NCBI RefSeq assembly: GCF_014643735.1
Contig: NZ_BMKA01000004.1
Span: 248,001 to 312,000 of the forward strand
DNA from: Neptunicoccus cionae
GTDB taxonomy: Bacteria > Pseudomonadota > Alphaproteobacteria > Rhodobacterales > Rhodobacteraceae
DNA: 64,000 nt
Reading direction: 5' to 3'
Shown here: piece after piece, positions 45,053-54,086 of the stretch
Numbering within the stretch: position 1 is the first letter of the stretch
Layout: each line of letters opens with the position of its first letter
Notes under the pieces: generated by a model
The model's database searches: none
What the model was told of the DNA's origin: nothing
What the model saw: only the letters and a program-made list of their open reading frames with translations
Position numbers and translations under genes: made by a program

Positions 45053-46126
45053 ATGACCAAAGTAATTATCCACGTTGGATCCCATAAAACGGGAACAACC
45101 CTGTTGCAATCTGTGCTGGCGGATAACCGTGCGGCGCTGAAAGAGCGGGGTGTGTACTATCCCGAAACCTACCGCTTCATCGGAAAAAAGCGCAGTACCG
45201 CGATCAGTACGAATGCCCATTTCGAGGTGCCAAAATCGCTGGGTATATACGGGGCGCAAGACCGCGAAGAATTGGCCGGGTTTCGTCAACATCTGTTAGA
45301 AATACGGCAGGAATATTCAAAAATTATCCTGAGTGCAGAGACATTCTACAGGATGCTTCCGAACAAGACGAACCTAAGTACGGCGGAGCGCTCGGCTGCC
45401 ACAAATATCCGTGGACTGCGTTCAATTATATTTGCACGACTTGCAGAGCTGCTCGACGGTTTTGATGCAGAAATACTGGTCTACTTCAGACGTCCTGACA
45501 GTTTTGCGGAATCCATGTACACCGAAGGGATCGTGAACGGAAAATCCACACGCAGCTTTGAGGAATTCCAGAATTTCCAAAAATTCCGCTTTGACTATGG
45601 CGCGCAAATCGCGACTTTCAAACAGTTTTTTCCAGTGCGTCATTTTGTATATGAAAACAGGGCCAAGGGTGGCTTGATCGGCAATATGTTTTCGGATCTT
45701 GGCATCGGCGCGGTGTTTCAACAGGACGCAGTGATGGAGCGCCGATCTGTTCCAAAACCGGCAACGCTGTGGTTGCGGCGCTTTAAGAAGCTACCGAAGT
45801 TTACCAAACGAGCGTTCAATCAGCGGAAATTGTTCGCCTATTTGCCAGAACATCGGAGGTTTTTTGGGGACGATACGACCTATGGGTTCTGGCGCACGCC
45901 CAAGGAACGGGACGCTTTTACAGCAGAGGCGCTTCGATATGCGCCCGAGTTGGATTTTCCGGCTGCGCCGTCTACGGTGCCCGAAGTATGTGAATGGTCA
46001 CAAGACGACCATGCCAAAGCCGAAGCCGCATTTCGTGACTGGCGCGAAAGAGAGCAAGACTGGATCAAGCAACGCCGGAAAAACCGGATTAAACCGTTTA
46101 TGATCGATCGAGACCCCGGCGAGTGA
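45053..46126 (+). CDS. Sulfotransferase-like protein
   Basis: 357 residues from ATG 45053. Seen: an N-terminal nucleotide-binding loop HVGSHKTGTTLL (7-18) like the 5'-phosphosulfate loop of PAPS-dependent sulfotransferases, and YFRRPDSFAESMY near 147 resembling the 3'-phosphate site (Arg...Ser). The C-terminal part is basic and unassigned. No ribosome site is apparent and no glycan or sulfur gene is adjacent; it stands alone between the IclR gene and the converging polyol operon (6-base gap). Local base use seems more AT-rich than its neighbours, which may mean acquisition. The acceptor is unknown. Confidence 0.7.
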   Translation: MTKVIIHVGSHKTGTTLLQSVLADNRAALKERGVYYPETYRFIGKKRSTAISTNAHFEVPKSLGIYGAQDREELAGFRQHLLEIRQEYSKIILSAETFYRMLPNKTNLSTAERSAATNIRGLRSIIFARLAELLDGFDAEILVYFRRPDSFAESMYTEGIVNGKSTRSFEEFQNFQKFRFDYGAQIATFKQFFPVRHFVYENRAKGGLIGNMFSDLGIGAVFQQDAVMERRSVPKPATLWLRRFKKLPKFTKRAFNQRKLFAYLPEHRRFFGDDTTYGFWRTPKERDAFTAEALRYAPELDFPAAPSTVPEVCEWSQDDHAKAEAAFRDWREREQDWIKQRRKNRIKPFMIDRDPGE

Positions 46127-46132
46127 CCCTGA

Positions 46133-47059
46133 TCAAAGTTCCGAATGCCAAGGCGGGTTGGCGCCTGCGCGGGATACAACGATGCCAGCAACACGGGCGC
46201 CGAGTGCAAGCGCTTTTTCCAGTGTGTCTTTTGACAGCGATGCGATTGCCTGCTTGTTCAATGCGCCGGATTGGGCCAGTGACGCCAACACGCCCGCGTT
46301 GAACGTGTCGCCCGCGCCCACGGTGTCTGCGACCTCTACTTTTTGGGCCGGAACGCTGACTTGCGCACCGCCTCTCAAGAAACCGCATGCCCCTTCGCTG
46401 CCTTTTGTCAGAATCACTAATTGCGGTCCTGACGACAAAAGCTCGGTAGCTTTTTCCTCGTATGATCGTGCGCCCACAATAAGCCAGCCCAGATCTTCAT
46501 CGGAGATTTTCACTATGTCGGCCATCGCGATCATCCGCTTTAACCGTGCACGGTAAGCTGTTTCATCCGTTATGAAATTTTCCCTGATGTTCGGGTCTAT
46601 CATGACAACGCGCCCATCCCCTTGGGAGGTCAGGAGCGTTTCGTAGGTTTGGGCGCAAGGCATGGAGGCAAGGCTGATGCCGCCAAAGAACAGCGCGTTG
46701 ACCGTGTCAGGCAGTTGTGGCAGGTTCTCTGGTGCGATCATCCGTCCGGCGGAATTTTCGTCGTAGAAATCGTATTTTGCCTGACCGTCCTGCAATTTCA
46801 CAAACGCCAGTGTGGTCGGGCGATCCGATACAATCGCGTGGGCGGTGTCTACGTTGCTATCCGCCAAGGCGCGTTGCAATTGTGCTCCGAACAGATCTGT
46901 GGACAAACCGGTCAGCAGGCCGGAGTCCATTCCAAGTCGGCCCAATGCCACGGAGGTGTTGAAGACCGCGCCGCCCGTGTGGGCGACGAAACCGTCTACT
47001 CCGTTAAGGGTCGGTTTGGGGATCATGTCGATCAGGGCTTCACCGCAACACAGGATCAT
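46133..47059 (-). CDS. mtlZ: PfkB-family carbohydrate kinase, probable fructokinase
   Basis: 308 residues from ATG 47059, which overlaps the mannitol dehydrogenase stop by four bases. Seen: N-terminal CCGEALIDMIP and HTGGAVFNTSVALGRLG, and the PfkB signature DTVGAGDTFNAGVLA near 247-261 with the catalytic Asp. After mannitol oxidation to fructose, a fructokinase is the logical next enzyme, as in the Rhodobacter sphaeroides polyol operon (mtlZ). Long in-frame upstream sequence belongs to the preceding gene. Confidence 0.88.
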   Translation of the reverse strand: MILCCGEALIDMIPKPTLNGVDGFVAHTGGAVFNTSVALGRLGMDSGLLTGLSTDLFGAQLQRALADSNVDTAHAIVSDRPTTLAFVKLQDGQAKYDFYDENSAGRMIAPENLPQLPDTVNALFFGGISLASMPCAQTYETLLTSQGDGRVVMIDPNIRENFITDETAYRARLKRMIAMADIVKISDEDLGWLIVGARSYEEKATELLSSGPQLVILTKGSEGACGFLRGGAQVSVPAQKVEVADTVGAGDTFNAGVLASLAQSGALNKQAIASLSKDTLEKALALGARVAGIVVSRAGANPPWHSEL

Positions 47060-48534
47060 GAGTTCAGATAACCTTCGAGAGTGTCCTCCAGACCTTTGGT
47101 CTGAATTTTTTCGAACCACTGCGTAAATGCATCTGCAAAGCGTTGGTTCTGACCGAGATCGCCGTAGTATTGCGACATCTCTAGCCAGCGCATTGGTGCG
47201 TCCGCGGCCTCTTGTGCGGTTTGCGTCAGGTCTTCCCAATGGGGATCGTTCGGCGCGATTGTACTGCCGTCCTCTCGGTGGCCCTGACAGTACCGCGCCC
47301 AGATTGCCGAGACGAGGGCGAGCCCCTCAACTGGAGCACCGCTTTGGAGCCCGTCACGGATGGAGGGGATGATAAAGCCGGGTTGGCGGCTTGAGCCGTC
47401 AAAGGCGACACGACGGGTCGTGTCAAAGATCTCGCTGTTAGAGAAGCGAGCGGTGATCAGATCAAGATAGGCCAGCGGCGTGATGTTTGGAACAGGGGCG
47501 ATGTGGGGGACAATTTCTTCGGTTTCGACCTTGCGCATCAGCGCATTCAGCTGCGGATGCGCCATAGCTTGCGCGACGGTTTCCAACCCCAAAAGGTCAC
47601 CAGCCCCTGCGATGATCTGATGCCCGCCGTTCAACATGCGGATTTTCATCGTCTCATAAAGATCGACATCGTTGACCAGAACTGCGCCCGCGTCATCCCA
47701 TGAAGGACGGCCTGCGCAGAAGTTGTCTTCAATCACCCACTGGCGGAAATTTTCGTGCGTTACCGGAGCATTATCAGCGACACCAAAAGCAGCAGCCAGC
47801 GCAATTTCTTTTGGACCGGTGGCAGGCACAATGCAATCCACCATTGAATCAGGAAAGCTGCAGTTTTGATCAATCCAAGCAGCAAGATCAGGATCGGACA
47901 GCCGCGCGAGAGACGTCAACGTCTGATGCAACACGGTGCCGTTGCCTTGCAGGTTGTCGCAACTCATGCAGGTGAACGGGCCCGTGCCGGATTCGCGGCG
48001 CAGACGCAGCGCTGCAATCATCGCGCCAAATGCGGTGCGGGGTTCGGCAGGATTTTCGGCGTCGTGCCGGATTTCGGGGTGGCCAGCGTCGAAACCACCG
48101 GTCGCGGCGTCGAGGTAATATCCGCCTTCTGTGACAGTCAAAGACACAATGCGGATTTCGGGACGGGCCATACATGTGATTAGTGCCTGATTGGTTGGCT
48201 CTACCGGCAGATAATCTATCATGGCACCGCAGATTTCGGCGGAAGTGCCAGAAGGATCAAGCTCTATCAGAGTTGTCAGGCAGTTTTGTGCCAGCAGTTT
48301 TTCCCGCTGCAACGCATCCGAAGGTCGCACGCCTGCACCGACGATGGCCCAGTCATGGTTTTTGCCCGCATCAAACAGCCGGTGCGTGTACCATGCCTGA
48401 TGGGCACGGTGAAAATTTCCCAGTCCAATATGCACCATCCCGGCGGTTAGGTTGGCGCGGTCGTACTTGGGCGTGCGGATGTCACTGGCCAATTGACCAA
48501 GAGAACTGTCGGACAGGGGTACAAGCGGTTTCAT
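47056..48534 (-). CDS. mtlK: Mannitol 2-dehydrogenase family polyol dehydrogenase
   Basis: 492-residue long-chain dehydrogenase from ATG 48534. Seen: NAD-binding HIGLGNFHRAHQAWY near 33-47, SCDNLQGNG, the conserved VDCIVPAT, and the C-terminal catalytic-Lys region KIRMLNGGHQ. Converts mannitol (and often sorbitol or arabitol) to the 2-ketose with NAD+. Follows smoK by 82 bases. The sorbitol dehydrogenase gene smoS found between these two in Rhodobacter sphaeroides is missing here. Confidence 0.92.
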   Translation of the reverse strand: MKPLVPLSDSSLGQLASDIRTPKYDRANLTAGMVHIGLGNFHRAHQAWYTHRLFDAGKNHDWAIVGAGVRPSDALQREKLLAQNCLTTLIELDPSGTSAEICGAMIDYLPVEPTNQALITCMARPEIRIVSLTVTEGGYYLDAATGGFDAGHPEIRHDAENPAEPRTAFGAMIAALRLRRESGTGPFTCMSCDNLQGNGTVLHQTLTSLARLSDPDLAAWIDQNCSFPDSMVDCIVPATGPKEIALAAAFGVADNAPVTHENFRQWVIEDNFCAGRPSWDDAGAVLVNDVDLYETMKIRMLNGGHQIIAGAGDLLGLETVAQAMAHPQLNALMRKVETEEIVPHIAPVPNITPLAYLDLITARFSNSEIFDTTRRVAFDGSSRQPGFIIPSIRDGLQSGAPVEGLALVSAIWARYCQGHREDGSTIAPNDPHWEDLTQTAQEAADAPMRWLEMSQYYGDLGQNQRFADAFTQWFEKIQTKGLEDTLEGYLNS

Positions 48535-48616
48535 TTTTGTATGCCTTGCTTTCGGGTGGCCATAGGGCGACCCCGGGCCGCTCTCGCGTCCCGTCGTGTC
48601 TTGGAAATCCATTTGG

Positions 48617-49621
48617 TTATTCCACGCGCAGCCCGGAGGCATCAAAGCGGTGAATCTGATCGGCGCGCGGGGTAAGGTGAATGGTGTCGCCATATTTGAA
48701 GCCGACTTCGCCGGTTGCCCGCACGGTGATGGTTTCACCCAGCCCTGTCCCATGCACGTGGAAGAAGGTGTCCGAACCGAGGTGTTCTGCGACCGCGACC
48801 GTACCTTGCCACTGCCCGCCGCTGTCCGCTACGTCGATGTGCTCTGGGCGGATGCCGATGGTGTGGGCATTGTGCTTGGCGGCTTCAGAGCCTTCGATCA
48901 GGTTCATTTTCGGAGACCCGATGAAGCCTGCCACAAAGCTGTTGCGCGGCTTGTGGTAAAGTTCCAACGGGCTGCCAACCTGTTCGATATGACCTGCGCG
49001 TAGCACCACGATCTTATCGGCCATTGTCATGGCTTCTACCTGATCGTGGGTCACATAAATCATCGTTGTTTCAAGGCGTTTGTGCAGCTCGCTGATTTCC
49101 AGCCGCATGCCAACCCGCAGGGCGGCATCAAGGTTGGACAGCGGTTCGTCGAACAAGAAGGCTTCGGGTTCGCGAACGATGGCACGTCCTATGGCAACAC
49201 GCTGGCGTTGGCCACCTGAGAGTTGACCGGGACGACGCTCCAAGTAGTCGGTCAGGTTCAGCGCAGCGGCTGCCTGTTCGATCCGACGGTCCTGTTCAGC
49301 TTTATCGACACCTGCCATTCGCATTGGAAAGGCGATGTTCTTGCGCACGCTCATATGCGGATAAAGCGCGTAAGACTGGAACACCATCGCCAGACCGCGT
49401 TTGGCGGGGGGCACGTGGGTAGCGTCCTGTCCGTCAATTTTCAGAGTACCAGAGGACATGTCCTCCAGCCCTGCAATCAAGCGCAGCAGCGTAGACTTAC
49501 CGCAGCCGGATGGTCCGACGAAGACTGTGAACTCTCCGTTTTCAATCGTCAGATCGAGCGGCGGGATGACTTCGACATCGCCGAAGGTCTTGCTCACTTT
49601 TTCGAGTGTAATCTGTCCCAT
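48617..49621 (-). CDS. smoK: Polyol ABC transporter ATPase
   Basis: 334-residue MalK/UgpC-type ATPase. All motifs are canonical: Walker [10 protein letters not shown] (36-44), Q-loop VFQSYALYP, signature LSGGQRQR, Walker [12 protein letters not shown] and switch His in YVTHDQVEA; a C-terminal regulatory domain follows. Expected to work as a homodimer with SmoF and SmoG. A single consensus ATPase here is a useful contrast to the GlpS/GlpT pair. Confidence 0.95.
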   Translation of the reverse strand: MGQITLEKVSKTFGDVEVIPPLDLTIENGEFTVFVGPSGCGKSTLLRLIAGLEDMSSGTLKIDGQDATHVPPAKRGLAMVFQSYALYPHMSVRKNIAFPMRMAGVDKAEQDRRIEQAAAALNLTDYLERRPGQLSGGQRQRVAIGRAIVREPEAFLFDEPLSNLDAALRVGMRLEISELHKRLETTMIYVTHDQVEAMTMADKIVVLRAGHIEQVGSPLELYHKPRNSFVAGFIGSPKMNLIEGSEAAKHNAHTIGIRPEHIDVADSGGQWQGTVAVAEHLGSDTFFHVHGTGLGETITVRATGEVGFKYGDTIHLTPRADQIHRFDASGLRVE

Positions 49622-49632
49622 GTGTAACTTCC

Positions 49633-50463
49633 TTATTTAACTGCGCCGAAGGTCAGGCCACGGACAAGCTGTTTCTGGCTGAACCAGCCGAGGATCAAAA
49701 TCGGTGCAATCGCCATTGTCGAAGCCGCCGAGAGTTTGGCGTAGAACAACCCTTCAGGGCTGGAATAGCTCGCGATGAACGCGGTGAGCGGGGCCGCTTT
49801 GGCGGCGGTGAGGTTGAGGGTCCAGAAGGCCTCGTTCCAAGCTAGGATGAAGTTCAGCAGCAAGGTTGATGCGATACCGGGAACGGCCATCGGAGTGAGG
49901 ACATAAAGAATTTCCGATTTCAGAGTCGCCCCATCCATCCGCGCCGCTTCAAGGATTTCACCTGGAATTTCGCGGAAGTAGGTATAAAGCATCCAGACAA
50001 TGATCGGCAGGTTGATAAGCATGATCACGACTGTCAGACCGATGCGGCTGTCCAGAAGGCCCATTTTGATGAAGATAAGGTAGATCGGGTAAAGTACCCC
50101 AACCGCCGGAAGCATCTTTGTGGACAACATCCACAACAGGATGTCTTTGGTGCGGCGTGATGGAACAAAGGCCATCGACCAAGCCGCAGGGATCGCGATG
50201 ATCAGGCCGAGCAGTGTAGAGCCGCCGGCGATGAAAATCGAGTTCCACAAGAAGCGGGCATAGTTGGACCGCTCCAGAACCACTTCGTAGTTTTCCAGTG
50301 TCCAGTTGAAAGCCAGGAAGACCGGTGGATCGGCGATGGCCGTGGCTTCGGTTTTGAAACTGGTCAGGATTGTCCAGAGGATCGGGAAGAAGATCAGGAA
50401 CCCGATCGACCAAGCGGCGATGGTGTTAACGAGCTTGCGTTGTGTTGTGACGCTGCGAGCCAT
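49633..50463 (-). CDS. smoG: Polyol ABC transporter permease 2
   Basis: 276 residues from ATG 50463, preceded by GGAGGAAC; an in-frame codon at 50499 lies before this site and is rejected. MalG-type permease with six membrane segments and docking loop [24 protein letters not shown]. Thirteen bases follow the smoF stop. Confidence 0.94.
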   Translation of the reverse strand: MARSVTTQRKLVNTIAAWSIGFLIFFPILWTILTSFKTEATAIADPPVFLAFNWTLENYEVVLERSNYARFLWNSIFIAGGSTLLGLIIAIPAAWSMAFVPSRRTKDILLWMLSTKMLPAVGVLYPIYLIFIKMGLLDSRIGLTVVIMLINLPIIVWMLYTYFREIPGEILEAARMDGATLKSEILYVLTPMAVPGIASTLLLNFILAWNEAFWTLNLTAAKAAPLTAFIASYSSPEGLFYAKLSAASTMAIAPILILGWFSQKQLVRGLTFGAVK

Positions 50464-50476
50464 GTTCAGTTCCTCC

Positions 50477-51343
50477 TCAGGCGTCCAGGTTCTTGCCAAC
50501 GATGCGCATCAGGAAGACTGCCATGATGTTCGCAAGGATGACGGCATAGATGCCACCGGCAGAGCCAAGTCCGATGTTCTGGCTTTCCAGTACGCGTTGA
50601 TAAATCAGATAGGTCAGTGTGCGGGTGCCAAAGCTGCCTTGGGTGGTCACAAAGATTTCAGCAAAGATCGACAGCAGGAAAATGGTCTGGATCAGCACGA
50701 CAATTGTGATCGCTCGGGACAGGTGGGGCAGGGTGATATAGCCAAAGCGCGACAGGGGCGGGGCGCCGTCCATTTCGGCGGCTTCCAGTTGTTCACTGTC
50801 CAGCGACTGGATCGCGGTCAGCAGGATCAGGGTCGCAAAAGGCAGCCATTGCCAAGACACGATCATCACGATAGAGCCGAGCGACGCCTGACTGAGCCAT
50901 TCTACAGGCGTCAGCCCGAAAGCCTGCCACAGATGGGCAAACAGACCGTTCACAGGGTCCATAAACATGTTCTTCCAGACCAGCGCGGTAACGGTCGGCA
51001 TCACAAAGAAGGGTGCGATAACCAGAATGCGCACGATACCCTGTCCCCACATAGGCTGGTCCAGAAGGATCGCCAGCAGGACACCGAAGACAACGGTGAT
51101 AAAGAGGACGCCGAGCACGATAATCAGGGTGGCGGCAACCGAAGGCCAGAAGGCGCTGGAGGTGACAAATCGGATGTAGTTGTCAAATCCTACCCATCCA
51201 AGATCCCCACCTCGCATCGGCAGGTATTTCTTGAAAGAGAAAAACAACGTCATTGTCAGGGGCACGAGCATCCAGCCTAGAAGCAGTATTACTGCTGGGG
51301 CCATCATCATGCGGGCAGCGGATCGGGAATGTTGGGTCGCCAT
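50477..51343 (-). CDS. smoF: Polyol ABC transporter permease 1
   Basis: 288-residue MalF-type permease with GGAGAT upstream of ATG 51343. Six membrane segments; docking loop QLEAAEMDGAPPLSRFGYITLP near 195-216. Separated from smoE by 135 bases that hold a very strong hairpin. Confidence 0.94.
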   Translation of the reverse strand: MATQHSRSAARMMMAPAVILLLGWMLVPLTMTLFFSFKKYLPMRGGDLGWVGFDNYIRFVTSSAFWPSVAATLIIVLGVLFITVVFGVLLAILLDQPMWGQGIVRILVIAPFFVMPTVTALVWKNMFMDPVNGLFAHLWQAFGLTPVEWLSQASLGSIVMIVSWQWLPFATLILLTAIQSLDSEQLEAAEMDGAPPLSRFGYITLPHLSRAITIVVLIQTIFLLSIFAEIFVTTQGSFGTRTLTYLIYQRVLESQNIGLGSAGGIYAVILANIMAVFLMRIVGKNLDA

Positions 51344-51426
51344 GACATATCTCCTCGCGCAGAAAGGGGCGCGGCTGTTTGCACGGGTTCCGTGCAGTTG
51401 TTCTTGTCTGTCAGGAAAGGATATAA

Positions 51427-51471
51427 CACAGCCCGGGGTCCTGGTGTCCCGGGGATCGCCCCCGGGCTGTG
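51427..51471 (-). promoter_or_regulatory. Long GC-rich hairpin between smoE and smoF
   Basis: A perfect 12-bp stem CACAGCCCGGGG (51427-51438) with its complement at 51460-51471, and a GC-rich inner part that can fold further. No T-run follows in the minus direction. Position after the binding-protein gene suggests stabilisation of smoE mRNA over the permease part, as known for malE-malF. Confidence 0.75.
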
Positions 51472-51478
51472 CAAAGGA

Positions 51479-52786
51479 TTAGTAGCCTGCAGCTTCCATT
51501 TCTTCAGCGGTTAGGGCTTGGGCTTTTTCAAGCGCCTCTTGCACGGACTGCTGGCCTGCCAGCGCTGCCGAGAATTCCTGACCAACCTGAGTTGCGATAC
51601 CGGCAAATTCGGGAATGGCAACAAACTGCACACCTGTGTAGGGAACCGGATCAACAGTCGGGTTCGTCGGGTCAGCAGAATTGATGGAGTTCAGTGTCAT
51701 CTCTGCGAAAGGAACCTTCTTGTATTCCTCGTTTTCATAGAGGGATGTCCGCGTGCCCGGAGGTACGTTTGCCCAACCTTCGCTTTCAGCAACAAGGGCG
51801 GTGTATTCCTTGGATGTGGCCCAAGCGACGAATTTCTTGGCTTCGTCTGTTGCATCGGAACCGGCAGGGATCGCCAGCGACCATGCCCAGAGCCAGTTGC
51901 CCCGTTTGCCAAGACCGTTGTCCGGTGCCAGCGCAAAGCCGACGTGTTCGGCCACGGTGGAATCTGTCGGGTTTGTCACGAACGACGCAGCAACTGTCGC
52001 GTCAATCCACATGCCGCATTTGCCTTGCTGGAACAGGGACAGGTTTTCGTTGAAACCGTTTGTAGAAGCACCCGGAGGACCGTAGTTGTTCATCAGGTCC
52101 ATGTAAGTGTTCAGCGTTGCGGCCCATTCTTCGGTGTCGAACTGGGGCTTCCAGTCTTCGTCAAACCAACGTGCGCCATAGCTGTTTGCCATTGCAGAGA
52201 GGAACGCCATGTTCTCGCCCCAGCCTGCTTTACCGCGCAGACAGATGCCGTAGATGCCTTTTTCCTTGTCGGTCATGGCTTCGGCAGCTTTGGCGATTTC
52301 GTCCCATGTTGGCGCTTCGGGCATTTCCATGCCAGCATTTGCCATCAGGTCTTTGCGATACATCACCATAGAGCTCTCACCGTAGAACGGTGCGGCGTAG
52401 AGGTTGCCGTCTACTGTCAGGCCACCGCGGATTGCGGGCAGAATATCGTCTTTGTCCCACTCAGCAGGCAGGTCATCCAAAGATACCAGCCAGTCTTGTG
52501 CACCCCAGATTGGGACTTCGTAAGTGCCGATGGTCATCACGTCAAACTGGCCGCCCTTGGCCGCGATGTCCTGCGTGACGCGCTGGCGCAAAACGTTCTC
52601 TTCCAGTGTCACCCATTCCAGTTTGATGTCAGGGTTTTTCGACGTGAAGTCTTCGGTCAGACCCTGCATGCGGATCATGTCGCCGTTGTTCACTGTCGCG
52701 ATGGTAATAGTAGTTTCCGCAAACGCGGCATTGGCTGCTAGTATGGCAGCAATGCTTGTTAGGCGTAGTGGCATAGTCAAATTCAT
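51479..52786 (-). CDS. smoE: Polyol ABC transporter, periplasmic binding protein
   Basis: 435-residue family-1 extracellular binding protein with a signal peptide of about 23 residues (MNLTMPLRLTSIAAILAANAAFA). Seen: TITIATVNNGDMIRMQGLTEDF, EWVTLEENVLRQRVTQDIAAKGGQFDVM, and the C-terminal WANVPPGTRTSLYENEEY typical of polyol-binding SmoE/MtlE proteins. AGGGAGG precedes the ATG. First gene of the polyol operon, with a candidate LacI-type operator about 80 bases upstream. Confidence 0.94.
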   Translation of the reverse strand: MNLTMPLRLTSIAAILAANAAFAETTITIATVNNGDMIRMQGLTEDFTSKNPDIKLEWVTLEENVLRQRVTQDIAAKGGQFDVMTIGTYEVPIWGAQDWLVSLDDLPAEWDKDDILPAIRGGLTVDGNLYAAPFYGESSMVMYRKDLMANAGMEMPEAPTWDEIAKAAEAMTDKEKGIYGICLRGKAGWGENMAFLSAMANSYGARWFDEDWKPQFDTEEWAATLNTYMDLMNNYGPPGASTNGFNENLSLFQQGKCGMWIDATVAASFVTNPTDSTVAEHVGFALAPDNGLGKRGNWLWAWSLAIPAGSDATDEAKKFVAWATSKEYTALVAESEGWANVPPGTRTSLYENEEYKKVPFAEMTLNSINSADPTNPTVDPVPYTGVQFVAIPEFAGIATQVGQEFSAALAGQQSVQEALEKAQALTAEEMEAAGY

Positions 52787-52861
52787 CCCTAGTCCTCCCT
52801 TGGTGAATCAGATGCTGGGATGACCTTAGAATGTATCTTGTCGCGGTGTCAATTAAAAATT

Positions 52862-52877
52862 AACGCGCGTAAAGTTA
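52862..52877. promoter_or_regulatory. Candidate LacI-type operator upstream of smoE
   Basis: The sequence here, AACGCGCGTAAAGTTAT, is nearly symmetric about its GCGC centre (TTAACGC/GCGTAAA from 52860). CGCGCGYAAAGTTAT is repeated at 53956-53969 before the regulator gene. LacI-family operators have this form. Confidence 0.6.
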
Positions 52878-52881
52878 TCGG

Positions 52882-53910
52882 TTAGGCAGATGACCGCATA
52901 ATCAAACGGCCCTCGTACAAAGTGTCCTGACGTTGCTTTGTCGCGCGCCCGTGCTCGATCAGGTTTACCAGCGCATCGACACTGCGCTCCGTGATAGCTT
53001 CATAGTCTTGCGAGATCGTTGTCAGTGACGGACAGGTATATCGGGCGAAAGGATGATCGTCGTGGCCGGCGATCCGTAAGCTGCAATCGGGTGCAATACC
53101 AACCTTTATGTCTAATTCATAAGCGGCGGCCATAAGGCCGATGGCAAGCCTGTCATTGCTGCAAAGGATTGTCCGGCTTGGCAAATCGTCCTTTCCAAGT
53201 AGTTTCAAACCGCCCTTGTATCCGATCTCCTCAAATTCCCAATCGTTGCCGTCAACGCGGATCACGTGGGGGGTATGACCCAGTTCTTCCATCGCCTGAG
53301 TATAGGCTGCGCGCCGCTTGTTGGCGTTTGGATTGACTGGAGGCATCTCGAAGAAACAGGGCGGCTCTCCGGTGCGGCAGAGATATTCGACCATCAAAGG
53401 CACTGACTGAAAGTTGTTGGAGCCGATAAACGTCGCGCCGATTCCCTCAAGATTGCTATCGACCAGAACTGTCGGAATCTCCCTGCAGAAAGCCTCCAGT
53501 TTATTTTTGTGGGAAACTCGACCGATCGGCGCCATTAAAACACCCGCAGGGCGCATGGATCGCAATATTTCGAGGATCTCGACCTCGTGGTCGGGGCTGC
53601 CGTGGGAACTGAAGGTAGACGGAGAGAAACCCGCTTCGATACAGCATCGCTCCAGTTTACGGGCAACTTCGGAAAAGAACGGGTCAGCCACGTAAGGCAC
53701 GACAATGCCGATGTTCTTCGTGATCCGCCGGTTTTGGTTGACGGCGTATAGATTGGGGCGAAAGTCATATTGCTCCAGCGCCGCCTCTATTTTTTGACGG
53801 GTGGAGGCACGCACGCTGGTCGGTTCGTTAAAGTATTTAGAGACTGTCGGACGGGACACGCCGCATTTCGCGGAGAATTCTTCCATGTTCCGAATTTTCT
53901 GACCAACCAT
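52882..53910 (-). CDS. LacI-family regulator of the polyol operon
   Basis: 342 residues. N-terminal LacI helix-turn-helix (NMEEFSAKCGVSRPTVSKYFNEPTSVRASTRQKI, about 8-41) with hinge, then a periplasmic-binding-protein-like effector domain (NIGIVVPYVADPFFSEVARKLE, LCSNDRLAIGLMAAAYE). It lies directly upstream of smoE on the same strand and both are preceded by the same candidate operator, so it likely represses the operon and itself until a polyol binds. Confidence 0.93.
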   Translation of the reverse strand: MVGQKIRNMEEFSAKCGVSRPTVSKYFNEPTSVRASTRQKIEAALEQYDFRPNLYAVNQNRRITKNIGIVVPYVADPFFSEVARKLERCCIEAGFSPSTFSSHGSPDHEVEILEILRSMRPAGVLMAPIGRVSHKNKLEAFCREIPTVLVDSNLEGIGATFIGSNNFQSVPLMVEYLCRTGEPPCFFEMPPVNPNANKRRAAYTQAMEELGHTPHVIRVDGNDWEFEEIGYKGGLKLLGKDDLPSRTILCSNDRLAIGLMAAAYELDIKVGIAPDCSLRIAGHDDHPFARYTCPSLTTISQDYEAITERSVDALVNLIEHGRATKQRQDTLYEGRLIMRSSA

Positions 53911-53950
53911 TGGGCGTCCTTGATAAAGCTTCTCTGCCGCAAATAGAAAT

Positions 53951-53970
53951 TTTCCGCGCGCAAAGTTATA
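53951..53970. promoter_or_regulatory. Candidate LacI-type operator upstream of the regulator gene
   Basis: TTTCCGCGCGCAAAGTTATA, nearly symmetric (TTTCCGC/GCGCAAA) and sharing CGCGCG(C/T)AAAGTTAT with the site before smoE. Lies about 41 bases before the regulator start; autoregulation is inferred. Confidence 0.55.
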
Positions 53971-54086
53971 CTGTGTTACAATTGGGCTGCGGTCAACAGA
54001 GCAGGTTAGTTAATACGATAACCCGGACGGGAAAGCCGAAACACCCGCTCCCGTGAGGCGGGAAAAATCAACCAACGGTAGTTACT

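Noticed and set aside
51518-52741. Plus-strand open frame of about 407 codons opposite smoE
   Set aside because: Shadow of the binding-protein gene, which fits the operon and has a clear signal peptide.
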